A stretch of 64,000 bases of DNA from Ferrimonas lipolytica (GTDB taxonomy: Bacteria; Pseudomonadota; Gammaproteobacteria; Enterobacterales; Shewanellaceae): the NCBI RefSeq assembly GCF_012295575.1, contig NZ_CP051180.1:3038001-3102000 (forward strand), written 5' to 3'. A program made the position numbers and the translations under genes. Shown piece by piece: positions 45,851-54,417 of this stretch. Every line of letters starts with the position of its first letter. Within the stretch, counting starts at the first letter, position 1. A model generated the notes under the pieces. The model did not search any database. It was not told the origin of the DNA and was given only the letters and a program-made list of their open reading frames with translations.

Positions 45851-46137
45851 AGTACTTACAACAAGATTGGCAAGCGCGCACAGCCATAATCGTGTTGGTT
45901 TCGGTGGTGATCAGTATTGCCATGATCGCATTGGAGCTCACCCCCTGGGCTGAACAAATAAACCTGCAAGGGTATGAGCATGGTGGCGGCAAGGAGGGGA
46001 AGAAATCGATGGACTCGGCGCTGATCTACATCCTGCCCTTTGTAAAAGTGCTGGTATTAACCGGCGTACCGCTGCTAATAACTCTCATCGTGTTAAAGGT
46101 AACCAACACCATAAAGCGCTGGCTGCGCCGCAAGTAA
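45847..46137 (+). CDS. Small two-helix membrane protein, unknown function
   Basis: This 96-residue protein has helices at about residues 13-31 (AIIVLVSVVISIAMIALEL) and 62-83 (ILPFVKVLVLTGVPLLITL). Between them lies a Gly/Lys-rich hydrophilic loop (EHGGGKEGKKS), and the tail is basic. I do not recognise a family. Its ATG overlaps the DUF4405 stop, so the pair is translationally coupled and probably works together. A 16-bp perfect hairpin follows. Confidence 0.65.
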   Translation: MKYLQQDWQARTAIIVLVSVVISIAMIALELTPWAEQINLQGYEHGGGKEGKKSMDSALIYILPFVKVLVLTGVPLLITLIVLKVTNTIKRWLRRK

Positions 46138-46142
46138 ATCTC

Positions 46143-46179
46143 AGCAGCAACATCAACAGACAGTGTTGATGTTGCTGCT
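46143..46179 (+). terminator. Perfect 16-bp hairpin after the DUF4405 pair
   Basis: AGCAGCAACATCAACA pairs perfectly with TGTTGATGTTGCTGCT around a GACAG loop. It starts 6 bases after the stop. The T-tract is short, so termination is likely but not certain. Confidence 0.65.
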
Positions 46180-46461
46180 CTTCACTTAGCGCCATGCTCT
46201 ACAGCGGTTATTGCATCCGCTCACCCTGCCCTACTGCCACTTTTCACCTCTTAGCAGCTCAGCTAGCACCACCACCATTTTCTTGGCGACTTTGTTCTAT
46301 CCAGTAATGACCGCTCTCCACTGGGCTCCATTTGCCATGATTTAATTCGGCTCTGACTATAGTTGATCGGCAAAATGTGATCAGCTTCACTGCCAGCCTC
46401 GCCGACAATAGACATACTGCGCGCATACAACTGATATATCAGACTTGAGAGACAGCAAATA
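46180..46461. other. Upstream region of the catabolic cluster
   Basis: About 280 bases without a gene between the hairpin and the FAD oxidoreductase. Apart from the CTGATATATCAG palindrome listed separately, I see no clear feature. The promoter of the cluster should lie here. Confidence 0.5.
46431..46442. promoter_or_regulatory. Candidate operator palindrome before the FAD oxidoreductase
   Basis: CTGATATATCAG is a perfect 12-bp palindrome 19 bases before the start codon. It is a plausible site for the GntR regulator encoded at the end of the cluster, though no second copy was found to confirm it. Confidence 0.35.
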
Positions 46462-47820
46462 ATGCAAAACTGGAAACTCAACAACACCATCCCTCAGCAG
46501 CAACAACAGTTGCCGATCCTGCGTGAGGTTGATGTAGTGGTAGTAGGTGGTGGCAGCGCGGGCGTCGCGGCAGCGACAACCTGTGGCCGTAATGGCTTGA
46601 GCACCGTAATGATTGAGAAGTACGGTTTTTGCGGTGGCAGCGCGGTAGCCGGTATGTCAGGCACCATCTGCGGCATGTACATGGCCAGCGATAACATTGC
46701 AGACGAGCCTGAGCAGGTGGTATTTGGCTTTACCGAGGAGTTCCGTCAGGCATTGGCCGACAAAGGCGGCGTAACCGAGCCTCAGCGTTACGGTAAAACC
46801 TACACCGTAACCCACGATCCGTTGGTATGGCGTGAAGTGGCTGATGACTTTCTCGAAGACGCTGGAGTAGAAACCCTATTCCACACTGCTGTAGACGGTG
46901 TGGTAATGGATGGTGATAACTACTGTGGTGTTGTTGTTGAATCCAATGCTGGCAAGAGCGTTATTCTGGCGAAGCGCATCATCGATGCCTCTGGTGACGC
47001 AGCAGTGATTGCCCGTGCTGGTGGTGAATACTTCTTTGGTGACAACGGCGTTATCCAAAACCCATCGATGTTCTTCCGCTTCGGCGGAGTAGATATGGAG
47101 CAGTACCTAGAATACTACGGCGAAGACACCATCTGTCCGCCCAAAATGACTGCCAAAATCCTCGAGTTAAACGCCTCTGGTGAGTACAACTTGCCACGCC
47201 ATAAAATCTGGATCTTCCCAACAACACGCCCTGGCGAACTCATGGTTAACGCCACTCGTTTGGCTGGCCAAGACGGTCGCGTTTTAAACGTTATCGATCC
47301 TGTCGACTTCACCGAAGCAGAAGTGTTTGGTCGTCGCCAAGTACGTGATTACGCCAAGTTCCTTAACCACTTTGTTCCCGGCTGTGAAAATGCTTACGTC
47401 GTTGATACTGGTGTCGAAGTTGGTATTCGTCAAACCCGTTCTATCGAAGGGGTCAGCAAGCTTTCAAACGACCACGTTGTGGAGTGCCATAAAGACCAAG
47501 ACGGGATCTGCCGTACACCGTGGCCAATTGAGTTGCACTCTGGTACCGCGCCTAAGCTGCACTGGTTGCTAAACGATTATTACGACGTGCCATACAACAC
47601 CTTGGTACCCAAAGTCGGTGAGAACATCATTGTTGCTGGCCGTTGCTTATCAGCGGAACACGAAGCCTTGGCTTCAGCGCGCGTAACGGCGCAAACCTTC
47701 GAATATGGCCACGCTGCAGGCACTGCTTGTGTCTTATCACTAAAAGATGACAAGCCATTACGCCAGCTACAAGGTCGTGAGGTTGCAGCGCAAATGAAGC
47801 TGGCCGGTAGCGCCCTTTAA
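46462..47820 (+). CDS. FAD-dependent oxidoreductase (FAD_oxidored family)
   Basis: This 452-residue cytoplasmic flavoprotein (no signal peptide) has an N-terminal Rossmann motif DVVVVGGGSAGVAAATTCG (GGGSAG at residues 29-34) followed by EKYGFCGGSAVAGMSG. A second nucleotide-binding strand (IIDASGDAAVIARAG) and the C-terminal FAD motif NIIVAGRCLSAEHEALASAR complete the fold. These features fit pfam FAD_oxidored proteins of unknown substrate. The SD is GAGAGACAG. It is first in a cluster with a mandelate-racemase-like enzyme, a BCCT carrier and a GntR regulator, so it probably oxidises or demethylates the imported compound; that is inference. Confidence 0.85.
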   Translation: MQNWKLNNTIPQQQQQLPILREVDVVVVGGGSAGVAAATTCGRNGLSTVMIEKYGFCGGSAVAGMSGTICGMYMASDNIADEPEQVVFGFTEEFRQALADKGGVTEPQRYGKTYTVTHDPLVWREVADDFLEDAGVETLFHTAVDGVVMDGDNYCGVVVESNAGKSVILAKRIIDASGDAAVIARAGGEYFFGDNGVIQNPSMFFRFGGVDMEQYLEYYGEDTICPPKMTAKILELNASGEYNLPRHKIWIFPTTRPGELMVNATRLAGQDGRVLNVIDPVDFTEAEVFGRRQVRDYAKFLNHFVPGCENAYVVDTGVEVGIRQTRSIEGVSKLSNDHVVECHKDQDGICRTPWPIELHSGTAPKLHWLLNDYYDVPYNTLVPKVGENIIVAGRCLSAEHEALASARVTAQTFEYGHAAGTACVLSLKDDKPLRQLQGREVAAQMKLAGSAL

Positions 47821-47836
47821 TCGAATTTAGCTGGGG

Positions 47837-47850
47837 CCCTGACAACAGGG
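47837..47850 (+). other. Intercistronic hairpin in the catabolic operon
   Basis: CCCTG and CAGGG pair around ACAA between the FAD oxidoreductase and the enolase-superfamily gene. It is short and has no T-tract; it may influence mRNA processing. Confidence 0.35.
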
Positions 47851-47879
47851 TCTCCGCCACAGACGTAGAGAGACCAATT

Positions 47880-49007
47880 ATGAATACTGAAGCCAAGATC
47901 AAACGTATTGAACTGTATGCCGTTGCTGACGATCACGCTGATACCCTGCCGTGGGCCGCTGATCAGGAACCGTTACTGCATACCAACAATATCGTTCGCA
48001 TCATCTGTGAAGACGGTACAGAAGGCGTTGGCGCAACCATCAGTTACACCGAAAACGACTTTGATAAGTGCATCGTTGAAGCGATGCGCAATATCGCTCC
48101 GGGCATGATCGGCAAGAATGCCATCAATACCGGAGCCATCAACGCTTGGTTAGCCAACCGCTGTAACTGGGGAGGCCTAGTGGCCAAATCGCCATTTGAT
48201 ATCGCTTGTTGGGATATCAAAGGCCGTAAAGCCAACATGCCTATCTATCAAATGCTCGGTGGATGCCGCGACAAGATGTTGTCGTACGCATCTACTCCGA
48301 TGTTCGAAACAGTTGAAGAGTACATTCCGTTCATTGACGACTGCATCAAGCACGGCTTTAAGGCGGTGAAAATGCACTGCCCATGTGTATTTGAACGTGA
48401 TTACAAGCTGGTTGAAGCGGTACAGGAGCATTACGGCGACAGTGGCGTCGCATTTATGTTGGATACCGCCATGTACTACAACCAACAAGATGCATTGAAG
48501 ATGGCCAAGCGCCTCGATGAATATGGCTGGATGTGGTTTGAAGCCCCGATCTCCGATTACGACACTAAGGGTTATCAACGACTGGTTCGTGAAACCAACT
48601 TAGAGATCTCCAGCCACGGCAACTGCCTGCTAACCCTACCGGAAGTAGCCAACGCTCTGGCCAATGAGGTTTGGTCCGATGTTCGTCAGGATGCCACCGT
48701 TTGCGGCGGCATCACCCCACTAGTGAAGTGTTTTGCATTGGCAGAAGCCTTCGGCAAACCGTTAGAAGTGCAAAGCTGGGGCTACACCATTACCCAAGCC
48801 GCTAACCTGCATGTGGCACTGGCCCACAACAACGGCAAGTTCTTCGAACAAGCCTACCCGTACGAAAACTTTGAATACGGCGCTAAGAACGTAATCCGCA
48901 CCAATAAAGAGGGCTTCGTTACCGTACCAGACGCGCCTGGCCTAGGCGTTGAGATGGACTGGGATAAAGTGCGCGCCGCTTCAATCCTAAGCTACATCAT
49001 CGAATAA
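47880..49007 (+). CDS. Mandelate racemase/muconate lactonizing-like enzyme with altered active site
   Basis: This 375-residue enolase-superfamily protein has an N-terminal capping domain (residues 1-125) and a (beta/alpha)7-beta barrel. Aligned by eye with mandelate racemase, the first two metal ligands are kept (Asp195 in FMLDTAMYY, Glu221 in WMWFEAPIS). The third, normally Glu in the AGE motif, is Asn248 (ISSHGNCLL). The catalytic KxK is KMH (164-166), the Asp of the His-Asp dyad is present (Asp271 in VRQDATVCGGI), but the His is Gln298 (LEVQSWGY). It is therefore unlikely to do a standard racemase or sugar-acid dehydratase reaction. It lies between the FAD oxidoreductase and BCCT genes. 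Confidence 0.85.
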   Translation: MNTEAKIKRIELYAVADDHADTLPWAADQEPLLHTNNIVRIICEDGTEGVGATISYTENDFDKCIVEAMRNIAPGMIGKNAINTGAINAWLANRCNWGGLVAKSPFDIACWDIKGRKANMPIYQMLGGCRDKMLSYASTPMFETVEEYIPFIDDCIKHGFKAVKMHCPCVFERDYKLVEAVQEHYGDSGVAFMLDTAMYYNQQDALKMAKRLDEYGWMWFEAPISDYDTKGYQRLVRETNLEISSHGNCLLTLPEVANALANEVWSDVRQDATVCGGITPLVKCFALAEAFGKPLEVQSWGYTITQAANLHVALAHNNGKFFEQAYPYENFEYGAKNVIRTNKEGFVTVPDAPGLGVEMDWDKVRAASILSYIIE

Positions 49008-49042
49008 GTTCGCTTTAGCACTACCACGACACCGACACCATC

Positions 49043-49071
49043 GCTCTCAGTTACGCTAACAGGCTGAGAGC
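49043..49071 (+). other. Hairpin before the BCCT gene
   Basis: GCTCTCAG and CTGAGAGC pair across 13 bases just upstream of the BCCT ribosome site (AGGAAT). It may modulate expression of the transporter relative to the enzymes upstream. Confidence 0.4.
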
Positions 49072-49085
49072 ATTAGGAATCCCAA

Positions 49086-50702
49086 ATGCAAAATAGTCAC
49101 CCAAGTAACTTTGACCGCACCACCGTTGCGATCTCATTGATCATTGTGGCCGCGCTATCGGCATTCTTTCTGACCGACACAGAAAGAGCTATTGCCGTTG
49201 CTGGCGACATCTTCAGCCTAATTGCCTACAACCTTGGCACCCCAATCCTGTGGTTTGGTTTTGCCATGGTTGTTATTGGTTTCTACTTTATGCTCAGTAA
49301 ATACGGCAGCATCCGTATGGGCAATGAGAAGCCGGAATACTCAACTTTCTCTTACATCACCATGATGGCGTTAGCTGGTGTCGGTTCTGGTACCGTGTAC
49401 TGGGCCTTCTTGGAGTGGTCTTACTACATTAAGACTCCACCATTCGCTATTGAAGCTGGCTCAACTCTAGCTCACGAGTGGGCGGTAACTTACTCGCTGC
49501 ACCACTGGGGCGTAACCGCTTGGGCGCTATATGCCATTAGCGCAGTGCCAATCATGTACTCTTACTACGTGCGTAAGAACCCGTCACTGAAGATCAGCGA
49601 CGTAGTTAAAGGCATGATCAAGAATGAAACCGCCGGCAAGGTTATCGGTCGTATCATCGATATCACCTACCCAATCGCGGTGGTATTTGGCCTCATCATC
49701 GTACTTGCGCTGGGCGTGCCAATCGTGTCTGCCTCGGTAGCTCAACTGGTCGGTGTAACCGATGGCTTAAGCTTGAAACTCGCCATGCTAGCTGTGGTTG
49801 CGGCACTGCTGATCATTAGCTCTTTCGTTGGTATCGAAAAGGGCATGCAGAACATCTCCAGCTACGGCACTTACTGCTTGATCGGTTTGGTGGCGTACAT
49901 CCTGATCTTCGGCCCAACCCTATTCATTCTGGAAAACACCAGCACCTCGCTGGGTATGTGGGCGTCTAACTTCATCCACATGAGTCTGTACACCGACGCG
50001 ATCGACCAAGCTAAGTTTCCACAAAACTGGACCGCTTACTTTTGGGCTTACTGGATGATCTACATCCCAATGATGTGTGTCTTCGTAACCAAGGTTTCTA
50101 AAGGTCGCACCCTACGTGAAGTAATTGCTTGCATGCTGGGTGGTGGTACTGCTGGTACCGCAACGCTGTTCGCTGTAGTTGGCTCGTTCATGATGAAGAC
50201 TCAGCTGGACGACAAAGTAAACATCAGCCAAATGGTTGCAGATGGCAGCGCCAGCCAATCCATCGTTGCAGCATTGAACACCTTACCGTTCCCCTCAGTG
50301 ATTCTGGCGGTGTTTATTGTGGCAACCTTCCTGCTGCTGGTAACTACCCTAGATGGCTCGGTATTCACCGTTGCTTGCCAAACCCAGCGTGTACTTGACC
50401 GCAATAAGAACCCAGCCACCGCACTAAAGATCTTCTGGTGTTTGGTTATCATCGCCATTCCTGCGGTATTCATCATCGTTGACGCACCGGTTGGTTCAAT
50501 GCAGTCTGCCATTTTGATTTTCGCTGCACCGCTATTGGTTCTGTTGACCTTTATGATCACCAAGACCTTTGGCTACATCCGTGAGGATTACGGCCACCTA
50601 AGTGCAGCTGAGATTGAGGCAATGCATAAGCTGGAAACAGCGCCTGCGACCAGCCAATCATCAGTTGCCGAGCAAGCGAAAGCGGCAGCAACCGCAGCCT
50701 AA
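49086..50702 (+). CDS. BCCT-family betaine/carnitine/choline transporter
   Basis: This 538-residue secondary transporter has about 12 membrane helices. BCCT hallmarks include VGSGTVYWAFLEWSYYIKTP, HHWGVTAWALYAISAVPIMY and the helix-8 region FIHMSLYTDAIDQAKFPQNW. The Trp-rich segments correspond to the quaternary-ammonium box. BCCT carriers import betaines, carnitine, choline or related compounds by Na+ or H+ symport or by antiport. SD AGGAAT precedes the ATG. Gene context suggests the substrate is a carbon/nitrogen source processed by the two preceding enzymes rather than an osmolyte; that is inference. Confidence 0.92.
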   Translation: MQNSHPSNFDRTTVAISLIIVAALSAFFLTDTERAIAVAGDIFSLIAYNLGTPILWFGFAMVVIGFYFMLSKYGSIRMGNEKPEYSTFSYITMMALAGVGSGTVYWAFLEWSYYIKTPPFAIEAGSTLAHEWAVTYSLHHWGVTAWALYAISAVPIMYSYYVRKNPSLKISDVVKGMIKNETAGKVIGRIIDITYPIAVVFGLIIVLALGVPIVSASVAQLVGVTDGLSLKLAMLAVVAALLIISSFVGIEKGMQNISSYGTYCLIGLVAYILIFGPTLFILENTSTSLGMWASNFIHMSLYTDAIDQAKFPQNWTAYFWAYWMIYIPMMCVFVTKVSKGRTLREVIACMLGGGTAGTATLFAVVGSFMMKTQLDDKVNISQMVADGSASQSIVAALNTLPFPSVILAVFIVATFLLLVTTLDGSVFTVACQTQRVLDRNKNPATALKIFWCLVIIAIPAVFIIVDAPVGSMQSAILIFAAPLLVLLTFMITKTFGYIREDYGHLSAAEIEAMHKLETAPATSQSSVAEQAKAAATAA

Positions 50703-50776
50703 GACGCGATGCACTAAACATAGGGGCTGGCAGCAATGTCAGCTCCAGCTTACTTACGATACAACGACTGTTCGCA

Positions 50777-51073
50777 ATGATTCCGTTTGAATTTGATTGG
50801 AAAACCATTATCAGCTTAATTGCCGTTACTGGTTACCTAGCGCCTTTTATTTTGTTGCAGACCGGGCGAATGGCTGCAGATAATCCGCTTTACTCGGTGT
50901 TGAATATCGTTGGTGCCGGGCTCATTTTGGTCACTATGACCTACCAATATAATTTAGCATCGCTACTCACCAATAGTGTCTGGCTAGTGTTCAGCCTATT
51001 TGGATTGCAGCGAACGCTTAAGGCTCGTGCCAAATCAAAGCGTACTGAAACGGCAGCGCAAAGCACGGCATAA
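50777..51073 (+). CDS. Small CBU_0592-like membrane protein
   Basis: This 98-residue protein has three hydrophobic segments (IISLIAVTGYLAPFILLQTG, YSVLNIVGAGLILVTMTYQY, LTNSVWLVFSLFGLQRTL) and a basic C-terminal tail. It resembles the CBU_0592 family of small membrane proteins, whose function is unknown. It follows the BCCT gene by 74 bases and may be co-transcribed. No clear ribosome site precedes the ATG. Confidence 0.7.
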   Translation: MIPFEFDWKTIISLIAVTGYLAPFILLQTGRMAADNPLYSVLNIVGAGLILVTMTYQYNLASLLTNSVWLVFSLFGLQRTLKARAKSKRTETAAQSTA

Positions 51074-51245
51074 GCCGCCAACCATTTTGTCAGCAGTGCT
51101 GGTGCCGGGTCGAACGGTACCGGCATTTTTATTCCAATGACGTTAATGCCTAGGTATTAGCTCACAAATGCACAACGCCATCAGAGCATAACCGCACGAC
51201 ATTGCGCTAAATCCTTACCGGTTCTGATAAACTCACAAGCTAGCT

Positions 51246-51260
51246 GACCACCATTTGGTC
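51246..51260. promoter_or_regulatory. Inverted repeat upstream of the GntR gene
   Basis: GACCA and TGGTC flank a 5-base spacer 46 bases before the GntR start. FadR-type (FCD) regulators often bind TGGT/ACCA-containing palindromes, so this may be an autoregulatory site. Confidence 0.35.
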
Positions 51261-51306
51261 GAACTATCAATTGCTACTGGCACCAACCTAACTGGATTGT
51301 TTCCCT

Positions 51307-51945
51307 GTGATAAAAGAGGCCTCCCAAACCGATTCCGCTTACCTAAAGCTGGAACAGATGATTATCTTCCAACAACTGCAACCGGGTGCTATGTATTCGG
51401 AAAAGCAGTTAGGTGAGATGGTAGAGGCCGGCCGTACACCGGTGCGTGAAGCCCTACAAAAGTTAGCCTGGGAACAACTAGTGATTATCCACCCACGGCG
51501 TGGTATCCAGATCCCAGAAGTTAAGGTTGAGAGTCAGCTTAAGCTGCTTGAGATCCGCCGAGCGCTGGAATCGTTGTGTGCCAACCTAGCCGCTGAGCGC
51601 GGCACCGAACAGCAAAAGCAACAGATGCTCGAGCTTGCCGATGCCATTCTTATTTGTGCCGATAACGGCGATGATCAACAGTTCTTTTTACTGTTGCGCC
51701 AAGTCCATGCGTTACTAATTGAAGCCTCTGGCAATGAATACATCCGCCAGGCTATGCTGCCACTGCAAGGGTTATCTCGCCGCTTCTGGTTTGCCTATAA
51801 AGGTACTGAAGGAGTGCATCCAGCTAAATTGCACGCTGAAGTAATGCGTGCCGTCGCCGCCGGTGATGTGCAGCAAGCCGAGCATGCCGCCAACCAAGTA
51901 ATCGACTACCTGCACCAGTTTGCTATCGCGCGACTAACTCGCTAG
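51307..51945 (+). CDS. GntR-family regulator (FadR/FCD subfamily)
   Basis: This 212-residue regulator has an N-terminal winged HTH (residues about 8-70; YSEKQLGEMVEAGRTPVREA is the DNA-recognition part) and a C-terminal all-helical FCD domain (VESQLKLLEIRRALESLCAN onward). FCD domains bind carboxylic acids with a metal held by His/Asp residues. It starts at GTG 51307 with weak Shine-Dalgarno. It ends the catabolic cluster and most likely controls it, responding to the substrate or an intermediate. Confidence 0.88.
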   Translation: MIKEASQTDSAYLKLEQMIIFQQLQPGAMYSEKQLGEMVEAGRTPVREALQKLAWEQLVIIHPRRGIQIPEVKVESQLKLLEIRRALESLCANLAAERGTEQQKQQMLELADAILICADNGDDQQFFLLLRQVHALLIEASGNEYIRQAMLPLQGLSRRFWFAYKGTEGVHPAKLHAEVMRAVAAGDVQQAEHAANQVIDYLHQFAIARLTR

Positions 51946-51980
51946 ACATAAGTGCCCCCGTAGGAAAATAACCACTCCAT

Positions 51981-52012
51981 AAAAAATGTCAGCCAGATTA
52001 ACTGGCTGACAT
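51981..52012 (-). terminator. Terminator between the GntR and tetraheme genes
   Basis: ATGTCAGCCAG and CTGGCTGACAT pair around ATTAA; a run of six A on the left gives a U-tract for the minus-strand tetraheme transcript. The stem may also end the convergent GntR transcript. Confidence 0.85.
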
Positions 52013-52052
52013 CTCAAGGCTTAAAGCCTCTGCCTACTGTTCAGCTCGACGA

Positions 52053-54164
52053 CTAATCGTTAGCGTGGCAAGTGACACAAGCATAAGGGTCTGGATATAC
52101 CGGATCGGTAGTCCAATCGCTATTGGTACGTACTTTCATATCATCTGGGTAATAGCCCCAGTAGCCCTGCCATGAAACCCCTTCCGTACCAGGATAAATA
52201 CTAAGATCCATCCAAGGAACAAGATCTTGCTGTAACTTCGCTTCTAGCGCAGCCACCGCATCGGCATCGTTACTATCAACATCAACTACCTCATAGGTGC
52301 GATTAGGGATAGTTGGTGTATTTCCACCTTCGTACATCTTGGTGATATAACTATTTATGGTGCCGTGCCCCGTTGGTTCGAAGTCTTCTGAGTGACACCA
52401 GAAACAGCGGCCGGTTTCACCATGGCCAGCAGGTGCGCCATTGCCGCCGTGACATTCGGCACATTGGAATGGTGCCACAACCAATTTGCTGCGATCGCTT
52501 TCTGGGTAGCTTTGCACACCTGTGTCTAATATCGAGACTGGCGTTGGGTTTACCCCTAAACCGTCGGCAATGTCGCCATCAACGTGAATCCCGTCCAAAG
52601 AGTGGCAGTTTCCACAATCAGCAACGCCCCAACCGAAATGCTGTTCATCCAATGGTTTAACGGCATCTTTGGTATCGTAGATTGGCCATTTTTCGTCGCC
52701 GGCCCAACGTTGAGATTCAGCTGGGGCGTACATACCATACATATTGATATGACCTACCCACATCATGTCACCTGGATAATTCATTACCCATACATCACCA
52801 AATATGTGCGCCTCTTGGTCAGCATACCAATCGGTGATGTCGGTTAATTCAGGATCACAGTCCTCAAACAGCGCTGCAATACCTACTTCATCAATAATGC
52901 CATCTGGATGATCTAAGCTGTTGTCACTCGGGTCATACGGGTTGGATTGACCGACGTGATCACAGTAGGTCGCCTGTGTAGACTCAACCGAGGTAAGCGC
53001 GCCGGTTGAATTATTCAACTCGGTTTGTTGGCTCACTAGGTATTTGGCAGCAAAGTCCGCCATAGCCCAACTCACTCCAGTGTTACCTCCGTAACCATGA
53101 ACACCGGAACCACGAACACCATTAATCTCATTTAGCAAAAAGTGTTGAATATCGACGCCTGATTCCAAAGTACCCCAGAAGCTATAACCGACATCGATAA
53201 GCCCCTGTTCACGCATACTCAATAGCACGTCGGCACGAGTGATCGCTTTGTCTTTCTTAAAAATATCTGGACGTAGATTGTGGCTGCGAGCTTCAACGTT
53301 TTGGAACATCAACATCTCGCCAGACATGGTTTCATCACCAAGGGTTTCGATCGGCGTCACGCTCACCATCGGCACCACAATCACGTCAGTATCGTCATCA
53401 TAGTACGAAGGTTTACTTGCAGCCTTCAACTCGGCCTGAAACTTATGAACTGACTGGCGACGTTTGGTCATCATCGGACTGTAAGAGCGGAAGTGGAGAC
53501 CAGAGTTTGGCTGTATCAATACCGTCTCTAGGCGCATATAGAGTGCTTCACCGGATGGCTCATAGAATAACTCTCGACGAAATTCACCGAAGTCGATCAT
53601 ATAGGTGGCATACCAGTTAGGATCGGCCTTAGAGTCTCCTTCATCGTCGAAATCACCGTCACCATTTTTATCGTAAGAGACCTCCCACAGGTAAGTCTTT
53701 AAACTGTCATCCCACTCGTAATCAACATGGAAGTCGGTGCGGGTTTGCGACAGATACATCAGCGCATCAGCGAACGTAATCTGATTATCATTAAACATTT
53801 CGCTAACGATATAAAGGCCGTCTTCAGCTTCAAGCGAAGCCGACTTAGCTTGCCGCAGCTTTTCCGGATCAATGGCGATACCATTTGCCGGAGTTTTACG
53901 CTGGAACTGATCCACCATGTCTTGCCGATCTAGTTGACCGTCTAAGTACGCGTATAAGGTGGTATTAAGTTCAAACTTAACGTCAGGGCCCCAAACATTT
54001 TCGAAAACGCCGGTGCCAGTGGCCGGCTCAGGCGTAGATTCCGGCGTGCTCGTTTCCGGCGGGTTAACTTCGGGGACGGAAACGGTTTTGTCATCGTCAT
54101 CATCGCTACAGCCAACCACCAATGAGCCGACTAATGCCGTCACTAATAGTAATTTTGCATTCAT
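52053..54164 (-). CDS. Tetraheme c-type cytochrome lipoprotein
   Basis: This 703-residue exported lipoprotein has a signal peptide with lipobox LVVGC, then an acidic DDDDD stretch and a Pro/Thr/Glu linker (residues about 25-50). A large N-terminal domain of about 430 residues has no heme sites and includes DYEWDDSLKTYLWEVSYDKN and an EF-like DKNGDGDFDDEGD segment. A C-terminal quarter carries four CxxCH sites (CGNCH, CAECH, CFWCH, CVTCH). Many Trp/Tyr/His residues surround the hemes. I do not recognise the N-terminal family. The neighbouring genes give no clear partner. It may be an outer-membrane or periplasmic electron carrier or an oxidoreductase. Confidence 0.82.
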   Translation of the reverse strand: MNAKLLLVTALVGSLVVGCSDDDDDKTVSVPEVNPPETSTPESTPEPATGTGVFENVWGPDVKFELNTTLYAYLDGQLDRQDMVDQFQRKTPANGIAIDPEKLRQAKSASLEAEDGLYIVSEMFNDNQITFADALMYLSQTRTDFHVDYEWDDSLKTYLWEVSYDKNGDGDFDDEGDSKADPNWYATYMIDFGEFRRELFYEPSGEALYMRLETVLIQPNSGLHFRSYSPMMTKRRQSVHKFQAELKAASKPSYYDDDTDVIVVPMVSVTPIETLGDETMSGEMLMFQNVEARSHNLRPDIFKKDKAITRADVLLSMREQGLIDVGYSFWGTLESGVDIQHFLLNEINGVRGSGVHGYGGNTGVSWAMADFAAKYLVSQQTELNNSTGALTSVESTQATYCDHVGQSNPYDPSDNSLDHPDGIIDEVGIAALFEDCDPELTDITDWYADQEAHIFGDVWVMNYPGDMMWVGHINMYGMYAPAESQRWAGDEKWPIYDTKDAVKPLDEQHFGWGVADCGNCHSLDGIHVDGDIADGLGVNPTPVSILDTGVQSYPESDRSKLVVAPFQCAECHGGNGAPAGHGETGRCFWCHSEDFEPTGHGTINSYITKMYEGGNTPTIPNRTYEVVDVDSNDADAVAALEAKLQQDLVPWMDLSIYPGTEGVSWQGYWGYYPDDMKVRTNSDWTTDPVYPDPYACVTCHAND

Positions 54165-54417
54165 CATTCATTCCTTATCAGCCCCCGAAAGTGGGTGCTT
54201 ACCGGAATAATGGGAGCAAACAAGTAAAGTTAGACTTCACTAAATCACACTACTTTTCTGATGATTCGCAAAAATGTGAGCCATTACCTAACTTTATTTC
54301 CACCAATAAATTAAAACCCTATTTACAGAATTAACAAAACAACAATACAAACATTCGTTTTTTCGACTCAGTAAAGCGTGGCTAAAAAGATAAATCGAAT
54401 CATTCGAGGTGTTAAAT

